A stretch of DNA of 64,000 nt, taken from contig NZ_KB900626.1 in the NCBI RefSeq assembly GCF_000379125.1, positions 3,534,024 to 3,598,023 of the forward strand, written 5' to 3'. Shown in pieces: positions 1-9,486 of the stretch; position 1 is the stretch's first letter; the number at the start of each line of letters is the position of its first letter. Under the pieces are notes generated by a model that worked only from the letters and a program-made list of their open reading frames with translations, made no database searches and was not told the DNA's origin. Source of the DNA: Methylosinus sp. LW4. GTDB taxonomy: Bacteria > Pseudomonadota > Alphaproteobacteria > Rhizobiales > Beijerinckiaceae. The position numbers and the translations under genes were made by a program.

Positions 1-390
1 CGATCCTTGCCCGGCGTCGGAAGGATCGTCCTCGCCACGCTGCTCACAGAAGCTCAGCACGCTCTGCAACGCCGAGACTACCATGCGCTGCGCTGCCTGT
101 CGGGCGTCGCGCCGATCACGAAACGATCGGGGAAGAGCAAGATCGTGCTGATGCGCCAAGCCGCGCACGTTCGACTGCGCAACGCCGTCTATCACTGGGC
201 GCGCACAGCCGTGCAACACGACCCACGAAGCCGGGCCAAATACGCCGCCCTGCGCGCCAGAGGCCATGGTCACGGACGAGCCCTTCGCTCGGTCGCCGAC
301 CGCCTGCTCGCCGTCGCCTGCGCCATGCTCCAGACCCGGACTCTCTTCAATCCAAGTCTCCCCGAGAAAATCGCCAATCCCCGCCCATGA
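1..390 (+). mobile_element. IS110-family transposase, C-terminal part (cut by window edge)
   Basis: The reading frame is open to the first base of the window, so the start lies outside. The visible part begins with a PGVG motif, the helix-hairpin-helix entry of the Transposase_20 domain, and continues with SGVAPITKRSGKSK and RQAAHVRLRNAVYHWAR, both typical of the C-terminal domain of IS110/IS116/IS902 transposases with a DEDD-type catalytic N-terminus. It ends in a normal stop. No terminal repeats are seen, which is usual for IS110. Whether the element is intact cannot be judged from here. Confidence 0.85.
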
Positions 391-536
391 TCGGGCTTTA
401 CAAACGGTGGGGAGTCCCCCCCGCGCCGATCATTGCCAACCGCGACATGCTTGCCTTATCAGTGCTCCTGCCCAAATTCGGGCGACACGCGACTTACGCC
501 GACTTGTATCGGCGAGTGGGCGCATGAGGAGAGCAT

Positions 537-2471
537 ATGATCGCCGTTACCTTCCCCGACGGGGCGTCCCGTCAATTCGAGCCCGGCGTCTCCGGCCTCG
601 ATATCGCCAAGAGCATTTCCCCTTCCCTCGCCAAGCGAACCGTCGCCATGGCTCTCGATGGAGAGCTGCGCGACCTCGTCGACACGATCGACCGCGACGC
701 CAAAATCGAGTTCGTCGGCCGCGAGGATCCGCGCGCGCTGGAGCTGATCCGTCACGATTGCGCGCATCTGCTGGCGGAAGCCGTGCAGGAGCTGTTTCCC
801 GGCACGCAGGTCACAATCGGCCCGGTGATCGAGAACGGCTTCTATTACGACTTCTATCGCTCCGAGCCGTTCACGCCGGACGATCTTCCCGCCATAGAGA
901 AAAAGATGCGCGAGATCGTTGCGCGTGACGCCGCCATCACCAAGGAAGTCTGGAGCCGCGATCAGGCCAAGACCTACTTCACGGCGAAGGGCGAGGCCTT
1001 CAAGCGCGAGCTGATCGAGAGCATTCCCGGCGGCGAGGATCTGAAAATCTATCGTCAGGGCCATTGGCTCGATCTCTGCCGTGGCCCGCATCTGCCGTCG
1101 ATCGGCAAGGTCGGAACCGCCTTCAAGCTGATGAAGGTGGCCGGCGCCTATTGGCGCGGCGATCACAACAACCCGATGCTCTCGCGCATCTATGGAACCG
1201 CCTTCGCGAAACAGGAAGACCTCGACGCCTATCTGCATCGCCTCGAGGAGGCCGAGCGCCGCGATCATCGGCGCCTCGGCCGCGAGATGGACCTCTTCCA
1301 TTTCCAGGAGGAGGGGCCGGGCACGATCTTCTGGCACGAGAAGGGCTGGGCGCTGTTCCAGAGCCTCGTCTCCTATATGCGCCGGCGCCAGAAGGCCGCG
1401 GGCTATCGCGAGGTGAACACGCCGCAGGTGCTCGACCGCGCTTTGTGGGAAACGTCGGGCCATTGGCAGACCTATCGCGAGAACATGTTCCTCACCAAGA
1501 CCGAGGACGAGCGCATTTTCGCGTTGAAGCCGATGAACTGCCCCGGCCATGTGCAAATCTTCAAAAACGGGCTGAAGTCCTATCGCGACCTGCCGGTGAA
1601 GATCGCCGAATTCGGCATTGTGCATCGCTACGAGCCCTCGGGCGCGCTGCATGGCATGATGCGCGTGCGCGCCTTCACGCAGGACGATGCGCATATCTTC
1701 TGCAATGAGGATCAGATCATGGAGGAGGCGTTGAAGATCAACGACCTCATCCTGACGATCTACAAAGACTTCGGCTTCGACCATGTGGTGGTGAAGCTCT
1801 CCACCCGGCCGGAGAAGCATGTCGGCTCCGATGAAGCCTGGGCCAAGGCGGAGGCGGCGCTCTACAAGGTGCTCGACGAGCTGAAGGCGCGCGGCCTCGA
1901 GACCGGCGTCAATCCGGGCGAGGGCGCCTTCTATGGGCCGAAGCTCGAATATACGCTGCGCGACGCCATCGGCCGCGAATGGCAATGCGGCACGACGCAG
2001 GTGGATTTCAATCTGCCGGGCCGTTTCGGCGCCTTCTACATCGGCGCCGACAGCGAGAAGAAAACGCCGGTGATGATCCACCGCGCCATGTTCGGCTCGC
2101 TGGAGCGCTTCACCGGCATATTGATCGAGCACTACGCGGGTCATCTGCCGCTGTGGCTCTCGCCGCTGCAGATCGTCGTGTGCACCATCACGCAGGACGC
2201 CGACGACTATGCGCTCGAGGTCGCGGCGGAAGCGCGTAAGCTCGGCCTTTCGGTCGATCTCGATCTGCGCAATGAGAAGATCACCTATAAGGTGCGCGAG
2301 CATTCGCTGGCCAAGGTTCCCGCGCTGCTGGTCGTCGGCAAGAAGGAGGCGGCCGAGCGCACCGTCTCCATCCGCCGTCTCGGCTCGCAGGCGCAGAGCT
2401 CTGCGAGCCTTTCCGACGCGCTGGCCGCGCTCGCCGCCGAGGCGACGCCGCCGGATGTGAAGCAAGCCTGA
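537..2471 (+). CDS. thrS: threonine--tRNA ligase
   Basis: Charges tRNA-Thr with threonine in the cytosol. The 644-residue length is normal for the family. Order of parts: TGS domain (about 1-62), the SAD editing domain (about 70-230), the class II catalytic core (about 240-535) and an anticodon-binding domain (about 540-640). The zinc-site motif MNCPGH is present with Cys335. Motif 2 reads [15 protein letters not shown] and contributes a second ligand. The motif 3 region [13 protein letters not shown] is intact. The start is fixed by an AGGAGA about 8 bases upstream of an ATG at 537. A Rho-independent terminator follows the stop. The gene is monocistronic and convergent with the two-component genes; the upstream transposase tail is unrelated. 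Confidence 0.98.
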   Translation: MIAVTFPDGASRQFEPGVSGLDIAKSISPSLAKRTVAMALDGELRDLVDTIDRDAKIEFVGREDPRALELIRHDCAHLLAEAVQELFPGTQVTIGPVIENGFYYDFYRSEPFTPDDLPAIEKKMREIVARDAAITKEVWSRDQAKTYFTAKGEAFKRELIESIPGGEDLKIYRQGHWLDLCRGPHLPSIGKVGTAFKLMKVAGAYWRGDHNNPMLSRIYGTAFAKQEDLDAYLHRLEEAERRDHRRLGREMDLFHFQEEGPGTIFWHEKGWALFQSLVSYMRRRQKAAGYREVNTPQVLDRALWETSGHWQTYRENMFLTKTEDERIFALKPMNCPGHVQIFKNGLKSYRDLPVKIAEFGIVHRYEPSGALHGMMRVRAFTQDDAHIFCNEDQIMEEALKINDLILTIYKDFGFDHVVVKLSTRPEKHVGSDEAWAKAEAALYKVLDELKARGLETGVNPGEGAFYGPKLEYTLRDAIGREWQCGTTQVDFNLPGRFGAFYIGADSEKKTPVMIHRAMFGSLERFTGILIEHYAGHLPLWLSPLQIVVCTITQDADDYALEVAAEARKLGLSVDLDLRNEKITYKVREHSLAKVPALLVVGKKEAAERTVSIRRLGSQAQSSASLSDALAALAAEATPPDVKQA

Positions 2472-2483
2472 GCCGTGAGACGA

Positions 2484-2528
2484 AGGGCGGGGCCGGCGGC
2501 GGAAAACGCCCTGCGCCCCGCTTTCTTT
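2484..2528 (+). terminator. Rho-independent terminator after thrS
   Basis: GCGGGGC (2487-2493) pairs with GCCCCGC (2515-2521), extended by weaker pairs. The stem is followed by a T-rich tract (2522-2528). It sits 13 bases after the thrS stop, between convergent genes. Confidence 0.65.
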
Positions 2529-2551
2529 TCACGCGGGCGTCGCGGTCGCCG

Positions 2552-3964
2552 TCAGGATCGCGCGTGATCGCCTTCCTCGTCTCGCGCTTCGCGTCGGCGC
2601 GCCGGGAAGGACAGCGCGAATGTCGCCCCGCCTCCCGGCGTGGTCTCGACGCCGATGCGGCCGCCGAGCTTTTCCATCAGCTCCGCGACGATGGCGAGGC
2701 CGAGGCCATTTCCCGGCGCTTCGTCGCTGCGCCGCCAGAAGGGCTCGAAGACGAGCTCCCTGTCTTTTTGGTCGACGCCCTCTCCATGATCGATCACGCG
2801 AATCGTGCGATCGGCGTCGACCCGCACGACCACGGTCCCGCCCTCCGGCTCGGCGCGCAACGCATTGTCGATGAGATTGGCGAGCGCGCATTCGATCGCG
2901 ACGCGATTGCTGCGCAGAGCGACGGGCGCCGCGGGCGCCTCGAAGGCGATGCGACGCCGGGCCTTGAAGATCAGCGGCGAATAATCGGCGACGATGCCGC
3001 GCGTGACGGCGCCGAGATCGAGATCTCCATCCGGCGGCGCTTGCCCCTCGGTCAGGCGCGCGGCGACGAGCATCTGCTCGACGATCAATTGAATGCGGCG
3101 CGTGTCGCGCTGGAGATCGACGCGAAAGCTGCGCTCCTCTGGATTCTCGAGACGCGCGCGCAGAATCGCGACCGGCGTGCGCAATTCATGCGCGGCGTTG
3201 GCGGTGTAGCGCCGCATGCGCGCGACGCTGGCGTCGAGGCGCTTCAGCGTTCGATTCACCGCTTCGACGAGCGGGCGAATCTCGCTCGGCGCATCGTCGA
3301 CGCATAGGCCCTGGCCGAGCGATTCGAGATCGATGCGCTCCGCCGCTTCCGCCGCGCGCCGCAAGGGCGCGAGGCCGCGCCGCACGGCGAGCCGGGCGAC
3401 CGCAGCCGAAACGGAGAAGACGGCCATCAGATAGAGGCTCTGAGAGACGAGCTCGTTTCGAAAAGCGTAGAAGACGTCCTTCCAGCCGAAGGTCATGCCG
3501 CCGGAGGCGACGAACACATTCCCTGTCGGACTCTTCCAGCGCCAGACGGACGCGGCTGTGCGTCGGCCCGCGTCGGATGTGAAGAAGAAGTCGAGCCCGC
3601 GCGTCTCCACCGAAGTAATCCCGATGAGCGCCGCGGAAATATCCTCGGAGGAGCCGGGGAGCGCCGGTCCGCGGATCGACTCCAGAGCGGCGTAGCGCAA
3701 AGTCGGGGTTCGTCGCATCTCCTCGCGGAGCGCCGCATTGGGCTCTATGTGGCGCGTTCCGTCCGCGTCCCGCACGATCGATTGCAGGACCAGGTCGCGA
3801 ATATAGTAATAGCTGTAGAATTCATCGATCCAATAATCATTGGCGCCGACGATGCCGAGCCCGCCGAGCGCCGTGGTTCCGAGCCATGCGACGACGATGG
3901 CGATGAGCTGCGTATAGGACAGATCGACGATCAATCGGCGCGTGAGCGAGGGCGGCGGCCTCAT
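2552..3964 (-). CDS. two-component sensor histidine kinase
   Basis: A 470-residue membrane sensor kinase and the partner of the response regulator encoded just upstream. Its ATG overlaps the regulator stop as ATGA, which fixes the start. Two membrane segments (about 17-40 and 180-205) flank a periplasmic domain of about 140 residues rich in aromatic residues near the membrane. A HAMP-like linker follows. The dimerisation H-box is AAHELRTPVA with phospho-acceptor His259. The ATPase domain has N-box NLIDNALRA, G1 DHGEGVD and G2 GNGLGLAI. It resembles the QseC/TctE class of OmpR-partner kinases. The signal is not visible. Its position downstream of a TonB system suggests, but does not prove, an envelope or metal stimulus. 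Confidence 0.93.
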   Translation of the reverse strand: MRPPPSLTRRLIVDLSYTQLIAIVVAWLGTTALGGLGIVGANDYWIDEFYSYYYIRDLVLQSIVRDADGTRHIEPNAALREEMRRTPTLRYAALESIRGPALPGSSEDISAALIGITSVETRGLDFFFTSDAGRRTAASVWRWKSPTGNVFVASGGMTFGWKDVFYAFRNELVSQSLYLMAVFSVSAAVARLAVRRGLAPLRRAAEAAERIDLESLGQGLCVDDAPSEIRPLVEAVNRTLKRLDASVARMRRYTANAAHELRTPVAILRARLENPEERSFRVDLQRDTRRIQLIVEQMLVAARLTEGQAPPDGDLDLGAVTRGIVADYSPLIFKARRRIAFEAPAAPVALRSNRVAIECALANLIDNALRAEPEGGTVVVRVDADRTIRVIDHGEGVDQKDRELVFEPFWRRSDEAPGNGLGLAIVAELMEKLGGRIGVETTPGGGATFALSFPARRREARDEEGDHARS

Positions 3965-4638
3965 TCCTCCGTCTCGCAGAGAAAATAGCCGACGCCGCGC
4001 ACCATATGAATGTCGACGCGCGCCTCGAGCTTCTGCAGGCGCGCGCGCACGCGCGAGACGATGATCGTCAGCGCATGCGATTGCACGGGCTCGTCGAAGC
4101 CCCAAATCTCCGAGGCCAGAGCCTCGCGCTCCGCGACACGGCCGGCGCGGCGCACGAGCCCCTCGAGCAGCGCCAGCTCGCGATGATGGAACACGGCGGG
4201 CCGGCCGTCGATGGCGACGGCGCGCGTTCCAGGGTCGAACTCCAGCGCGCCGACGCGGATCGGCGGCGCGGAGTCGGCGCCCGGGCGGCGCAAGGCCGCG
4301 CGTATGCGGGCCATCATCTCGTCGAGATCGAAGGGCTTGGTGAGATAGTCGTCGGCGCCGGCGTCGAGGCCGTTGATGCGCTCGTCCACCGCATCCAGCG
4401 CGGAGAGGACCAGCACGCGGCTGCCGGGCTGGCGCCGTCTGATTTCCGGGACGATGGCGAGACCGTCCCCATCCGGCAATCGCCGGTCCAGCATGGCGAT
4501 CGCATAGGAGTGCGCCCGCAGCGCCTCCAGAGCATCGCTCACCGAGCCGACATGATCCACCGCGAAGCCGTCGCGCCGCATTCGTCGCCGGATTTCTCCC
4601 GCGAGCTCGTTCTGATCTTCCACCAAGAGAATTCGCAT
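3961..4638 (-). CDS. OmpR-family response regulator
   Basis: A 225-residue DNA-binding response regulator. The receiver domain (1-115) starts MRILLVEDQ, has the phospho-acceptor Asp51 in MLDRRLPDGDG and the conserved Lys in DYLTKPFD. The C-terminal winged helix (about 125-222) ends in the usual VRGVGYFL motif. The ATG at 4638 is chosen because MRILLVED is the canonical beginning; the frame is open further upstream, but those residues look unrelated to the family. It overlaps the kinase gene by 4 bases and lies 313 bases downstream of tonB1 on the same strand, so it may have its own promoter or be read through from the TonB genes. Confidence 0.93.
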   Translation of the reverse strand: MRILLVEDQNELAGEIRRRMRRDGFAVDHVGSVSDALEALRAHSYAIAMLDRRLPDGDGLAIVPEIRRRQPGSRVLVLSALDAVDERINGLDAGADDYLTKPFDLDEMMARIRAALRRPGADSAPPIRVGALEFDPGTRAVAIDGRPAVFHHRELALLEGLVRRAGRVAEREALASEIWGFDEPVQSHALTIIVSRVRARLQKLEARVDIHMVRGVGYFLCETEE

Positions 4639-4951
4639 GGGCGCCGCTCCCTGCGTTTCGACCGGATATTCTCCCGCAAAGCGAGAGAGAGCCGAGTCTT
4701 CCTCGGTACCGGGCCGCAAGGCAAGCGCCCGCGCCGGCCATGGCGTCCTCGAGCGGCGAGAATGGGCGCGACGCCGCGCCGGACCCGATCACGGGTTTCG
4801 GCGAGACGCGCCTATGTCATTGAAATAGATCGTTTTCGTTCGCGCTCCGTCGACGTCTCGGGGCAATTCGTTCGGATGCCCCGGAAAGGCGGCCGATGCT
4901 CGCTCGATCGTGCTTTCTTCACGCGAGCCGGTTTCCGCCTCGCTCGAAACT
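4639..4951. other. intergenic region between tonB1 and the response regulator
   Basis: A 313-base stretch without a convincing gene. It should hold the promoter of the two-component operon on the minus strand and the end of the tonB1 transcript. No clear terminator stem or direct-repeat operator was identified by eye. Confidence 0.5.
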
Positions 4952-5800
4952 CTAACGGTCGCGCCGAATATCGAAACGGATCGTCGTCTTGCCCTGGAAA
5001 CGGCCTGCCGGCGGCGGCGGCGCGACGGTCGCCTCGACCATGGCGAGAGCGGCGTGGTCGAGCGCCTCGTCGCCGGCGGATTTGACGATTTTGCGCTCGA
5101 TCATATGGCCGTCGGCGCCCACGGTGAAAGTGACGACGGCGTCGCCCTTGACGCCGCTGCGACGCGCCTGCGGCGGATAGAACATGTGCTTTTGAATTTC
5201 CGCGAGGACGCGTGCGCCATAGCGGGCGCGCGTCGCGCCGCTCGGCGTCTTGCGCCCGTCCAGCGCGCCGGCGCGATCGGCCGAGGAGGAGGAGGCGTCC
5301 GAAGCTTGCGCGGCCGCGGTCGCCTCGCGCAGCGCCTTGCCGTCCGCCGTCGGAACGGGCGTCTGCTCGCTGGAATGCTCGCGACGCTGCTCGAGCGTCG
5401 GCTTGCGCTCTTCCTCGCGCGGCTCATCCTCGGGCAGATCCAGCGCGTCGGGTGCGCGAATTTTCGGCGCGGCCATCGCGAGCGCGGTCGGCGCGTCGGT
5501 CGCCGAAGCCTTCGGCGCTTCCGCCATTTGCGCTTCGGCGGCCTCCTGGGCGATCGTGCTGTCCATGTTGTGGGCCAGCTCGTCGGGCGCGGTGTCGGCG
5601 CTGGCCTGCTGCGCGGCGTCGCCGTCCTGCACATAGGCGAGATCGAAGCTGTCCGACGCCGCGCTCGGCGGCTCCACCGTCGTCATGGCGAGCAGGCCGA
5701 AGATGGCGAGATAGACGAGCGGCGGCGCGGCGCCCGCGACCGGCCGCAGCCAGCGCGGACGCAATTGCGGAAACTGCTCGGGCTCGGCGACATAGGTCAT
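4952..5800 (-). CDS. tonB: TonB energy transducer (system 1)
   Basis: A 282-residue inner-membrane protein that carries proton-motive energy from ExbB/ExbD to outer-membrane receptors. One N-terminal membrane segment (about 24-42) follows a short cytoplasmic stretch. Next come a long, low-complexity Ala/Glu-rich periplasmic spacer, less proline-rich than in enterobacteria, and a C-terminal TonB domain (about 195-282) with the classic YPPQARRSGVKGDAVV stretch and a final beta strand. The ATG at 5800 overlaps the exbD stop (ATGA). It belongs to the exbB1-exbD1-tonB1 operon downstream of a TonB-dependent receptor. Unlike the tonB-like genes at 42-44 kb, it keeps the conserved Tyr-Pro of the TonB fold. 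Confidence 0.92.
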   Translation of the reverse strand: MTYVAEPEQFPQLRPRWLRPVAGAAPPLVYLAIFGLLAMTTVEPPSAASDSFDLAYVQDGDAAQQASADTAPDELAHNMDSTIAQEAAEAQMAEAPKASATDAPTALAMAAPKIRAPDALDLPEDEPREEERKPTLEQRREHSSEQTPVPTADGKALREATAAAQASDASSSSADRAGALDGRKTPSGATRARYGARVLAEIQKHMFYPPQARRSGVKGDAVVTFTVGADGHMIERKIVKSAGDEALDHAALAMVEATVAPPPPAGRFQGKTTIRFDIRRDR

Positions 5801-6246
5801 TTCGCGGCGCCTTTCGCTTCGGCTTTCGCGTGCTTCGCCTGCATCGAAAGAATGGCGATATGCGTCATGCCATTGGACGAGAGAGCGTCCATCAGCGTCA
5901 CCAGATCGCCGAGCGAGGATTCCTTGTCGCCGCGCAGATGGATGACATGGGAGAGATCGCCATTGATCTTGGCGCGCACTGCCTCGACGATGCGGTCGAG
6001 CGGAATCTCGTCCGGCCCCAGCATCAGCCGCCCATCCTTGGCGACGGTGATGACCACGGGCTCCTTGGGATTGACGGGCTTGGCGGCGCGCGCCTGCGGA
6101 AGGTCGACCTTCATGCCCTGCGCCATCATCGGCGCGGTGATCATGAAGATGACGAGCAGCACCAGCATCACATCGACGAGCGGCGTCACATTTATGTCGG
6201 CGAGGGGCTGGAAGCCGCCGGAGCCGCGCTTGGCGGAAAAAGCCAT
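5797..6246 (-). CDS. exbD: biopolymer transporter ExbD (system 1)
   Basis: A 149-residue ExbD/TolR protein of the TonB energising complex. It starts with a short cytoplasmic segment containing PLADINVTPLVDVMLVLLVIF, where the membrane Asp of the proton path (in LVDVMLVLL) is present. The periplasmic domain follows (about 45-140). It is flush with exbB upstream and overlaps tonB by 4 bases, so the three are translationally coupled. It closely resembles the second ExbD at 44.2-44.7 kb, evidence of paralogous TonB systems. Confidence 0.95.
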   Translation of the reverse strand: MAFSAKRGSGGFQPLADINVTPLVDVMLVLLVIFMITAPMMAQGMKVDLPQARAAKPVNPKEPVVITVAKDGRLMLGPDEIPLDRIVEAVRAKINGDLSHVIHLRGDKESSLGDLVTLMDALSSNGMTHIAILSMQAKHAKAEAKGAAK

Positions 6247-6894
6247 TTAAGCGGCCTCCGCGATGCGGCGCGCGCCATCGTTCTCGACGCCGCCGACGAG
6301 CGTGATGGCGTGCTCCTCCACATGATCGCTGAGCGCCTCGCCCGTATGGGCCAGCGTGCCGCCGAGGCGGTTGAAGCCGATGGCCGCGGGAATGGCGGCG
6401 GCGAGGCCATAGGCGGTGGCGGCGAGCGCCTCGGCTATGCCCGGCGCGACGACGGCGAGGCTCGTGTCCTGCGAGTCGGCGATGCCGACGAAGCTCGTCA
6501 TAATGCCCCAAACCGTGCCGAACAGGCCGACGAAGGGCGCGACGGAAGAGATGACCGCGAGATTGGGCAGGCCCGCTTCCGTGGCGACGAGCAGCTTGCG
6601 CGCCGCGCGGCCGGTGGTCTCGACGATGCGCGCGCGGCGCTCGCCGACACTTTCTCCCGGCACCATGACGCGGGCGGCGCGCGCCGCCTCCGCCATCACC
6701 GGCGCCAGCAGCGGCGGATTGCCGCCGTTTTGCGCCTCGCGGATCGCCTTGCGCAGACGCGCCGTCAGCACGGCGACCTCGATGATGACCGCCCAGCCCC
6801 AGAGCGAGGCGACGCCGAGCGCGATCATGACGATCTTGCCGACGACTCCCGCCTGCATGAACAGCGAGAGCGGCGAAATCGATATGGCTTCCAT
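6247..6894 (-). CDS. exbB: MotA/TolQ/ExbB proton channel protein ExbB (system 1)
   Basis: A 215-residue inner-membrane channel subunit. Three membrane segments are visible (about 15-38, 110-140, 150-175). The typical NLAVISSVAPFVGLFGTVWG stretch and the GIAEALAATAYGL segment carry the conserved channel residues. A purine-rich GGAGATG lies upstream of the ATG at 6894. First gene of exbB1-exbD1-tonB1. The receptor gene ends 129 bases upstream with a hairpin between, so the operon may be partly uncoupled from the receptor. Confidence 0.95.
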   Translation of the reverse strand: MEAISISPLSLFMQAGVVGKIVMIALGVASLWGWAVIIEVAVLTARLRKAIREAQNGGNPPLLAPVMAEAARAARVMVPGESVGERRARIVETTGRAARKLLVATEAGLPNLAVISSVAPFVGLFGTVWGIMTSFVGIADSQDTSLAVVAPGIAEALAATAYGLAAAIPAAIGFNRLGGTLAHTGEALSDHVEEHAITLVGGVENDGARRIAEAA

Positions 6895-6979
6895 CTGAAT
6901 TCATCTCCAGTGGGCGCCCCGAGGCTCCCTTTCTGGAAGAACCCGCATGGCGCCTCTACGCGACATTTCGATTACGAAA

Positions 6980-7005
6980 CGCCCGGCCGCTGGCGCAGCC
7001 GGGCG
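6980..7005 (-). terminator. hairpin between receptor and exbB1
   Basis: CGCCCGG (6980-6986) and CCGGGCG (6999-7005) form a perfect 7-bp stem. On the minus strand it is followed by a short, weak GTTTCG tract. It lies 18 bases after the receptor stop. It could be an attenuating terminator; the poor T-run keeps confidence low. Confidence 0.45.
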
Positions 7006-7023
7006 GAAATCTGTGCATGACGA

Positions 7024-9486
7024 TCAGAAATCGACCTTCACGCCGCCGTAGAACAGCCGACCCGCCATGAAGGAGTAGGTCAGCTTGGTGTTGGCGACCG
7101 AGAGCAGGCCGGCGGGCTCGCCGGAAATGCCGGTGACCGAGCGGTTGTCGGCGATATTGTTGACGCCGAACTTCACCTCGATCTTATTGTTGTGGCCCCA
7201 TTCCTTCAGCCACTCGCCGCGCGCGCCGATGACGAAATCGGTCGAAGCGTAGGAGGGGATGTAGTTGAGCGTCGGATTGGTGAGGCCCGCGACATAGATA
7301 GAGGCGAAGGAGCGCTGGCCGGCGCTGCCCCATTGGTCGCCGACCTGCTTGTGCAGCAGCGAGCCGAAGAATTGGCCGTCGTCATAGACGACGCCGCCCA
7401 TGGCCGTGTAGCGCGGCGCGGCGCCGACATAGAGTCCGGCGTATTGGCCTTCGAGGAAGCGCGCGTCGGAGATCGAGCCATTGGCGGTGAGCGCGAGGCC
7501 GGGCATGAGCTGATAGGTGAGCTCCATCTCGACGCCGCGATAGCGCGCGGTTCCGCCGTTCTGATAATTCACCGTCTTGTCTGGATTTGTCGTGGTGATC
7601 GGGAAGTTGTTCGCGGTGATCTGATAGAGCGCGACGTCCGCGGCGAGCTTCTCGGTCTTGTAGACGGCGCCGATCTGGAAATTGGTCGTCGACTGCGGCT
7701 GGATATTGTTGAAGTCGGGATTGGCGACGTAATAGGCCGACACGGTCGGCACCAGATAGCCGCGCGACGCCTGTCCATAGACAGAGAGCTCCGGCAGCAC
7801 CTTGTAGCGCGCCGAGAGGAAGGGCAGGCCGGAGCGGTAGGTGTGCTCGTAATAGAGCGGGGTGAGAGTCGTCTGGTTGAGGCGCGCGTTCTGGTCGCGG
7901 GTGAAGGCGATGAACTTGTAGCCGGGCGTGATCGACAGGCCTTCTATCGGCTTCCACTCATATTCGACGAAAGGCTGCACATTCTGATAATGCGAGCCGA
8001 GATCGAGCTTATAGGCGGCCTGATATGAAGCGACGCTGGTGGCCTTCAGCGTGAAGTCGACGCCATTCGTATAGTCCGTGTAGAACTGGCGGCGCCAATT
8101 GTCGCCGCGCTCCCACCAGACGCCCGTGCGCAGCTCGCCGCTCGCATAGCCCGCGGAGAGATCGTATTTCGCGTCGAAGAGATTGCCCCAGGCGCGATAA
8201 TTGTTGATCTGGAGGAAGCCCACGACATGCTGTGAGGGGACGCTGAGGCCCGAGGCCTTGGGCTGCACGCCGAAAAGCGCCGAGCCTTCGACGGTCTGAT
8301 CGGCGGAGTTGCGCTGATACCAGGGATACCAATAGGAATAGGTGTAGACCTTATCGTTGAAGCGGATGCCGGAATAATCCCACTTCAGATTGATATACTC
8401 CATGTCCGTCTGCTTCTCGGACACGTTGTTGCCCACATATTGTTGCGTCGTCGGGTCAGAGCCGACAGCGCCGTAATGGGAGCCGGCGGAGTAATATTGC
8501 GGATAGGTGATGTTGGAAGTGTTGTTGTAATGCTCGCGGCTGTAATTGCCGAACACGGTCACGTTGAAGAGGCCGAAGTCGCGGTCGGCCTTCATCAGCC
8601 AGCCGTTCTGCTCGACCAGTCCATATTGCTGCGCGCCGGCCGTGTCGGAGTGCGAATATTGCACGAGCGCGCGCACGCCGGTCGTCTTGTCGAGACCGGA
8701 CTGCAAAGTCTCCGTGGTGACGAAGGTGCTGTAGCTGCCGTAGGAGTTTTCGATGCTGCCGCCGAATTTGTCGGAGAGCTCCAGCGAGCGTAGCGCCAGC
8801 GTGCCGCCGAAGGTCGCATAGCCGGCCTGCGAGGCGGGGCCGGGGCCTCGATCGATCGTCGCGCCGCCGATGAATCCGCTGGGGAAATAAGAGGCGGAAT
8901 GGTGCGACGGATTATTCTCGTCGCCGAAGGGAATGCCGTCGAAAGTGACGTTGTACTGGCCGTCGGAGAAGCCGCGCCAGCCGCCCTTGTTGCTGTCGCC
9001 GATGAGGCCGTTGCTCGCCGTGGAGACCGCGCCGGGCGTATATTTGATGATCTGATTGAAGTCCGCGCTCGGCTGAACCATGTCGCGGATGACTTTGTCG
9101 CTGACGATCGAGGTCGGCTCGATGGAGTCGAGCGGCGCCTGCGAGGGCGCGAGCGCGGGAGCCGAGCCGGGAGGCGCCTTGGAGCCGACGGCGCTGGACG
9201 CGAATACGGGAAGCTTCGAAGCGCCAGCGGCGGCTACCGGCTCCGCGGCGGCGACTTGCGCCGCGCCGCGCGCGGCGCCCGCGCTTCCGCCCGTCCGCGC
9301 GACGGCCGGAACATGGCGCGCATGCGCCTTGGCGGCGGCTTTCGCCTTTTTCGGCTTCGCCTGTCGCGACACCACCGTCAAAGCGCCGATATCGGTCTGC
9401 GCCACGGCCTCGAGCGGCGGAACCGCCGCCACGACGAATCCGAGCGCGAAGGCGGAAGCCTGCGCATTCAGCGTATATTTGGACAT
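7024..9486 (-). CDS. TonB-dependent outer-membrane receptor
   Basis: A predicted 820-residue outer-membrane channel for a scarce ligand, probably a metal complex or metallophore. The frame is open upstream, but the Met at 9486 gives a sensible signal peptide ending near AVAQ (about residue 30); it is used here. A low-complexity Ala/Lys-rich spacer precedes a plug domain (about 115-250, with WRGFSDGQYNVTFDGIPFGD and GYATFGGTLALRS). A 22-strand-type barrel follows and ends in a C-terminal Phe (GGVKVDF). No STN domain is seen, so it is not a FecA-type signalling receptor. It lies upstream of exbB1-exbD1-tonB1 and is the likely client of that complex. The substrate is not readable from the sequence. 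Confidence 0.9.
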   Translation of the reverse strand: MSKYTLNAQASAFALGFVVAAVPPLEAVAQTDIGALTVVSRQAKPKKAKAAAKAHARHVPAVARTGGSAGAARGAAQVAAAEPVAAAGASKLPVFASSAVGSKAPPGSAPALAPSQAPLDSIEPTSIVSDKVIRDMVQPSADFNQIIKYTPGAVSTASNGLIGDSNKGGWRGFSDGQYNVTFDGIPFGDENNPSHHSASYFPSGFIGGATIDRGPGPASQAGYATFGGTLALRSLELSDKFGGSIENSYGSYSTFVTTETLQSGLDKTTGVRALVQYSHSDTAGAQQYGLVEQNGWLMKADRDFGLFNVTVFGNYSREHYNNTSNITYPQYYSAGSHYGAVGSDPTTQQYVGNNVSEKQTDMEYINLKWDYSGIRFNDKVYTYSYWYPWYQRNSADQTVEGSALFGVQPKASGLSVPSQHVVGFLQINNYRAWGNLFDAKYDLSAGYASGELRTGVWWERGDNWRRQFYTDYTNGVDFTLKATSVASYQAAYKLDLGSHYQNVQPFVEYEWKPIEGLSITPGYKFIAFTRDQNARLNQTTLTPLYYEHTYRSGLPFLSARYKVLPELSVYGQASRGYLVPTVSAYYVANPDFNNIQPQSTTNFQIGAVYKTEKLAADVALYQITANNFPITTTNPDKTVNYQNGGTARYRGVEMELTYQLMPGLALTANGSISDARFLEGQYAGLYVGAAPRYTAMGGVVYDDGQFFGSLLHKQVGDQWGSAGQRSFASIYVAGLTNPTLNYIPSYASTDFVIGARGEWLKEWGHNNKIEVKFGVNNIADNRSVTGISGEPAGLLSVANTKLTYSFMAGRLFYGGVKVDF

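Noticed and set aside
459..2465. A 668-codon frame antisense to thrS
   Set aside because: It is a mirror of the strong codon bias of thrS; composition is Arg/Leu/Ala-rich without motifs, and thrS on the other strand is certain.
3965..4792. Upstream extension of the kinase frame to 746 codons
   Set aside because: This part runs through the response regulator in another frame. The ATGA overlap at 3961-3964 gives a clear kinase start.
4639..4951. Copper-responsive CsoR or CueR operator near the two-component genes
   Set aside because: No inverted repeat matching known copper operators was found in the intergenic text.
4910..7020. Long plus-strand frames antisense to exbB1-exbD1-tonB1
   Set aside because: Arg/His-rich translations with no domain; the minus-strand genes have full family motifs.
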